Below, one piece after another: positions 6,325-8,657 of a stretch of 8,657 nt of DNA (its first letter is position 1; every line of letters begins with the position of its first letter). The position numbers and the translations under genes are program-made. The notes beneath the pieces are model-generated. The model ran no database searches. It had not been told where the DNA came from and saw nothing but the letters and a program-made list of their open reading frames with translations. Source of the DNA: Pseudomonadota bacterium. Its GTDB lineage: Bacteria; Pseudomonadota; Gammaproteobacteria; Pseudomonadales; Azotimanducaceae. Location: assembly GCA_027621895.1 (NCBI GenBank), contig JAQCAK010000056.1, forward strand, positions 1 through 8,657. The letters are read 5' to 3'.

Positions 6325-8142
6325 TTAACGCCCGCCAGCCTGGGGCCCTGCAGCCGTCCCGTCACCTGTCGCGTCGTCAACTGCCCTCGGTTTGACCATA
6401 ATGCCCAGCTCCGCCAGCTGTTCAGGATCGATCTCACTCGGTGCAGAGGTCAGCAGACAGGTCGCTGTCTGGGTTTTGGGAAATGCAATCACATCGCGGA
6501 TCGCGTTGGTGCCGGCCAGCAGCATGACCAGCCGGTCCATGCCAAACGCCAGGCCACCATGTGGAGGCGCACCAAACTTCAGTGCGTCCAGCAGGAAACC
6601 AAACTTGATGTTGGCCTCATTGTCAGAGAGCTGCAGCACCCGGAACACCGCCTGCTGCATGGCGGGATCGTGGATACGAATCGATCCGCCCCCCACTTCA
6701 TGGCCATTGATGACCAGGTCATAGGACTGGGACAGAGCCGCCGCCGGGTCAGCCTCAAGCGCTGCCGGATCACAGGACGGGCTGGTGAACGGATGGTGCA
6801 CGGCTGACAGACTGCCGTCTTCACCCTGCTCGAACATCGGAAAATCCACCACCCAGCAGGCTGCCCAGGGCCGTTCATACAGATCCAGATCTTCTGCCAG
6901 CCTGTTGCGAAGTGCACCCAGGGAATCATTCACGACACTGGCCCGGTCTGCACCGAAGAAAATCACATCGCCAACCTCGGCTCCACATCGCTCGAGGATT
7001 GCGTTCACCACCGCTTCGGGCAGGAACTTCAGGATCGGTGACTGCAACCCTTCCATGCCACTGTCGAGACTGTTGACTCGAATATAGGCAAGACCCCGCG
7101 CACCATAGATGGACACGAACTTCGTATAGTCATCCAGGTTCTTCCGCGTCAGTCGGTCACCGCCGGGCAGTCGAAGCGCCGCCACCCGACATTTGGGATC
7201 ATTGGCAGGACCACTGAACACCTTGAACTCGACGTCCTTGAGCAGGTCTGCCACATCCAGCAGTTCCAGTCCGAATCTCAGATCCGGTCTGTCGACACCA
7301 AAACGACTGATGGCGTCGGCGTAATCCAGCACCGGCATTTCGCCCAGATCCACCTCGATCAACTCACTGAACAGTTTGCGAACCAGCCCCTCAGAGACGT
7401 CCATGACTTCCTGCTGGGTGACAAAGCTCATTTCGATATCGATCTGGGTGAACTCCGGCTGCCGGTCGGCTCGCAGATCCTCATCCCGAAAGCAGCGCGC
7501 GATCTGGTAGTACCTGTCGAAGCCGGACATCATCAGCAGCTGCTTGAAGATCTGCGGGGACTGCGGCAACGCGTAGAAACTGCCGGGGTGTACGCGACTC
7601 GGCACGAGATAATCCCTTGCACCTTCCGGTGTCGCTTTGGTCAGTATCGGCGTTTCCAGATCTACAAATCCCTGCTCATCCAGGTAGCTGCGTACAAGAT
7701 GGCTGGCCTTTGACCGGAGTCGCAGCTTCTCCTGCATCTCCGGACGCCGCAGATCCAGGGCTCGATGACGCAAGCGGACATCCTCACCCGCACTGGAATA
7801 CTCGTCGAGCTGGAAAGGAGGCGTTTCAGCACGGTTGAGTATCTGCAGCTGCTTGCCCAGCACCTCAATCATCCCGGTCGCCATCTTGGGATTAATCGCG
7901 TCCTGGTCACGGGCACGGACCCGGCCCTCGATGCGAATGACAAACTCGTTACGAACCTGATCTGCGAGTGCAAAACTCTCTTCGGTGTCAGGGTCAAAAA
8001 CCACCTGAACGATGCCCGTGTAGTCACGGACATCCAGAAAAATCACACCGCCATGATCGCGGCGACGGTGAACCCAGCCGCACAGGGAGACGTCGTCTCC
8101 TTTGTGAGAATCTCTCAGCTGGCCACAAAGGTGGCTGCGCAT
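6325..8142 (-). CDS. aspS: Aspartyl-tRNA synthetase, probably the non-discriminating (Asp/Asn) type
   Basis: This is a class IIb synthetase that attaches aspartate to its tRNA. It has the bacterial layout: N-terminal OB-fold anticodon-binding domain (about 1-105), catalytic core with a GAD insertion (about 290-420), and core again. QSPQ (194-197) lies in the aspartate site. Motif 2 is at about 216-240 (FRDEDLRADRQPEF). Motif 3 is at about 529-546 (GGLAFGMDRLVMLL), with Arg537. The N-terminus aligns without gaps to E. coli AspRS. At the two tRNA-discrimination positions, E. coli has Leu30 and Lys81; here they are His30 and Asp81. Non-discriminating Pseudomonas AspRS has His and Gly there. The 605-residue length exceeds the usual 590 because of a low-complexity Gly/Ala/Asp tail. 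The ATG has AGGGG 7 nt upstream and lies 35 nt after the zinc-ribbon gene. Confidence 0.98.
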   Translation of the reverse strand: MRSHLCGQLRDSHKGDDVSLCGWVHRRRDHGGVIFLDVRDYTGIVQVVFDPDTEESFALADQVRNEFVIRIEGRVRARDQDAINPKMATGMIEVLGKQLQILNRAETPPFQLDEYSSAGEDVRLRHRALDLRRPEMQEKLRLRSKASHLVRSYLDEQGFVDLETPILTKATPEGARDYLVPSRVHPGSFYALPQSPQIFKQLLMMSGFDRYYQIARCFRDEDLRADRQPEFTQIDIEMSFVTQQEVMDVSEGLVRKLFSELIEVDLGEMPVLDYADAISRFGVDRPDLRFGLELLDVADLLKDVEFKVFSGPANDPKCRVAALRLPGGDRLTRKNLDDYTKFVSIYGARGLAYIRVNSLDSGMEGLQSPILKFLPEAVVNAILERCGAEVGDVIFFGADRASVVNDSLGALRNRLAEDLDLYERPWAACWVVDFPMFEQGEDGSLSAVHHPFTSPSCDPAALEADPAAALSQSYDLVINGHEVGGGSIRIHDPAMQQAVFRVLQLSDNEANIKFGFLLDALKFGAPPHGGLAFGMDRLVMLLAGTNAIRDVIAFPKTQTATCLLTSAPSEIDPEQLAELGIMVKPRAVDDATGDGTAAGPQAGGR

Positions 8143-8177
8143 GTTGTTACCCCTAAAGGCGAATCCTGGACGGCGAA

Positions 8178-8543
8178 CTAGCTCGCTGCTGCCGAGGCAG
8201 ATGATCCGCTTGATGACTTACTCTCGGAACTGGAAGAGCCCGAGTCTTTTGATCCTTTCCCTGGTGACTTGTCAGTCGAGGAACCGGAAGAGGATGAATC
8301 AGTTGACGGACCCGACGATCCGTCAGACGTACCACCGACACCATGGACGTTTTTCTTTTTGCCGGTTTTAAAATCAGTCTCATACCAGCCACTGCCTTTC
8401 AGCCTGAAAGCTGCTGCAGAAACCAGCTTATTGAGCGACGGTTTGCTACAGCTCGGACAAACCTTCAGCGGCTCATCAGAAATCTTTTGAAGCTTTTCCA
8501 GCCTGTGGTGGCAGGCTTCACATTCATATTCGTAAATAGGCAT
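8178..8543 (-). CDS. FmdB-family small zinc-ribbon protein with Ser/Gly-rich tail
   Basis: The protein has 121 residues and starts MPIYEYECEACHH, the hallmark of the FmdB/CxxC_CxxC_SSSS putative regulatory family. One zinc ribbon is visible: Cys8 and Cys11 (CEAC) with Cys29 and Cys32 (CPSC). SAAAFRLKGSGWYETDFK (43-60) is the conserved segment after the ribbon. From about residue 68 the rest is low-complexity Ser/Gly/Asp/Lys, probably disordered and ending SASAAAS. The start at 8543 is preferred over the ATG four codons upstream (8555). GAGGA lies 6 nt before it and the family begins MPIYEY. The function is not known; family members are called regulators mainly by annotation. It is first in the cluster, 35 nt before aspS and downstream of a perfect -10 box. 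Confidence 0.9.
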   Translation of the reverse strand: MPIYEYECEACHHRLEKLQKISDEPLKVCPSCSKPSLNKLVSAAAFRLKGSGWYETDFKTGKKKNVHGVGGTSDGSSGPSTDSSSSGSSTDKSPGKGSKDSGSSSSESKSSSGSSASAAAS

Positions 8544-8564
8544 GACAGTCCTCATCCGAAATCA

Positions 8565-8600
8565 GCCAGCTGGCACCGATGGTGCCTCTCCCGGCGGGAG
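8565..8600 (-). promoter_or_regulatory. Leader with three inverted repeats between promoter and zinc-ribbon gene
   Basis: Read on the minus strand, three perfect dyads follow one another. CTCCCG-C-CGGGAG is at 8600-8588, overlapping the likely transcription start. GGCACC-ATC-GGTGCC is at 8586-8572. GCCAGCTGGC is at 8574-8565 and shares three bases with the second. The second could form a stable 6-bp RNA hairpin. No U-run follows, so a terminator is unlikely. They could be operators or a structured leader controlling the cluster. The symmetry is seen directly; the role is inferred. Confidence 0.45.
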
Positions 8601-8603
8601 CGC

Positions 8604-8609
8604 ATTATA
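8604..8609 (-). promoter_or_regulatory. Likely sigma-70 -10 box of the zinc-ribbon gene-aspS cluster
   Basis: A perfect TATAAT on the minus strand lies about 60 nt before the start of the zinc-ribbon gene. Its setting is AT-rich just upstream (ATTTTTGCTTA). At a 16-18 nt spacer there is no good -35 match (around TCGCGT), and there is no TG extension. A start of transcription near 8597 would give a leader of roughly 55 nt. This is the best promoter candidate in the window. Confidence 0.55.
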
Positions 8610-8657
8610 TAAGCAAAAATCTGCAAACGCGACCGCCACCCAATCGTCTGAATATGA

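Noticed and set aside
6235..6807. A 190-codon open frame on the plus strand, across the yebC start and the aspS 3' end
   Set aside because: It is antisense to conserved coding sequence and its translation shows no known motif.
8178..8555. Upstream ATG at 8555 as the start of the zinc-ribbon gene
   Set aside because: It has no ribosome site, whereas the ATG at 8543 has GAGGA at good spacing and gives the family start MPIYEY.

Overview
The window holds a compact run of housekeeping genes, all on the minus strand. It reads from right to left as: FmdB-type zinc ribbon, aspS, yebC, ruvC, ruvA, ruvB, tolQ, tolR, tolA, tolB. tolB runs off the left edge. The order, protein lengths and sequences are typical of Gammaproteobacteria. 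The chain aspS-yebC-ruvCAB-tolQRAB matches the Pseudomonas type of arrangement rather than E. coli, where these blocks are split. The TolQRAB set with an exported TolB shows a Gram-negative envelope. I cannot name a genus.

Right part (about 8657-6325): a perfect TATAAT -10 box and a short leader with three inverted repeats precede the small zinc-ribbon gene. Aspartyl-tRNA synthetase follows after 35 nt. The residues at its two known specificity positions (His30, Asp81) suggest it is non-discriminating and also charges tRNA-Asn.

Middle part (about 6270-3173): yebC, then a 104-nt gap with three adjacent inverted repeats, then ruvC, ruvA and ruvB. These encode the complete Holliday-junction branch-migration and resolution machine. 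ruvC and ruvA overlap by 4 nt.

Left part (3154-1): tolQ, tolR, tolA and tolB encode the proton-driven inner-membrane motor, its periplasm-spanning arm and the periplasmic propeller protein that contacts Pal. They act in outer-membrane constriction at division. The thioesterase gene ybgC, often found between ruvB and tolQ, is absent; only 18 nt separate those two genes. TolA is unusually short.

Spacings are small throughout, so much or all of the window could be one transcript, with a possible internal start ahead of ruvC. No mobile element, tRNA, rRNA, CRISPR array, convincing terminator or gene-free stretch over 300 bases is visible. I found no undescribed system. The points worth a second look are details within a well-known gene set.
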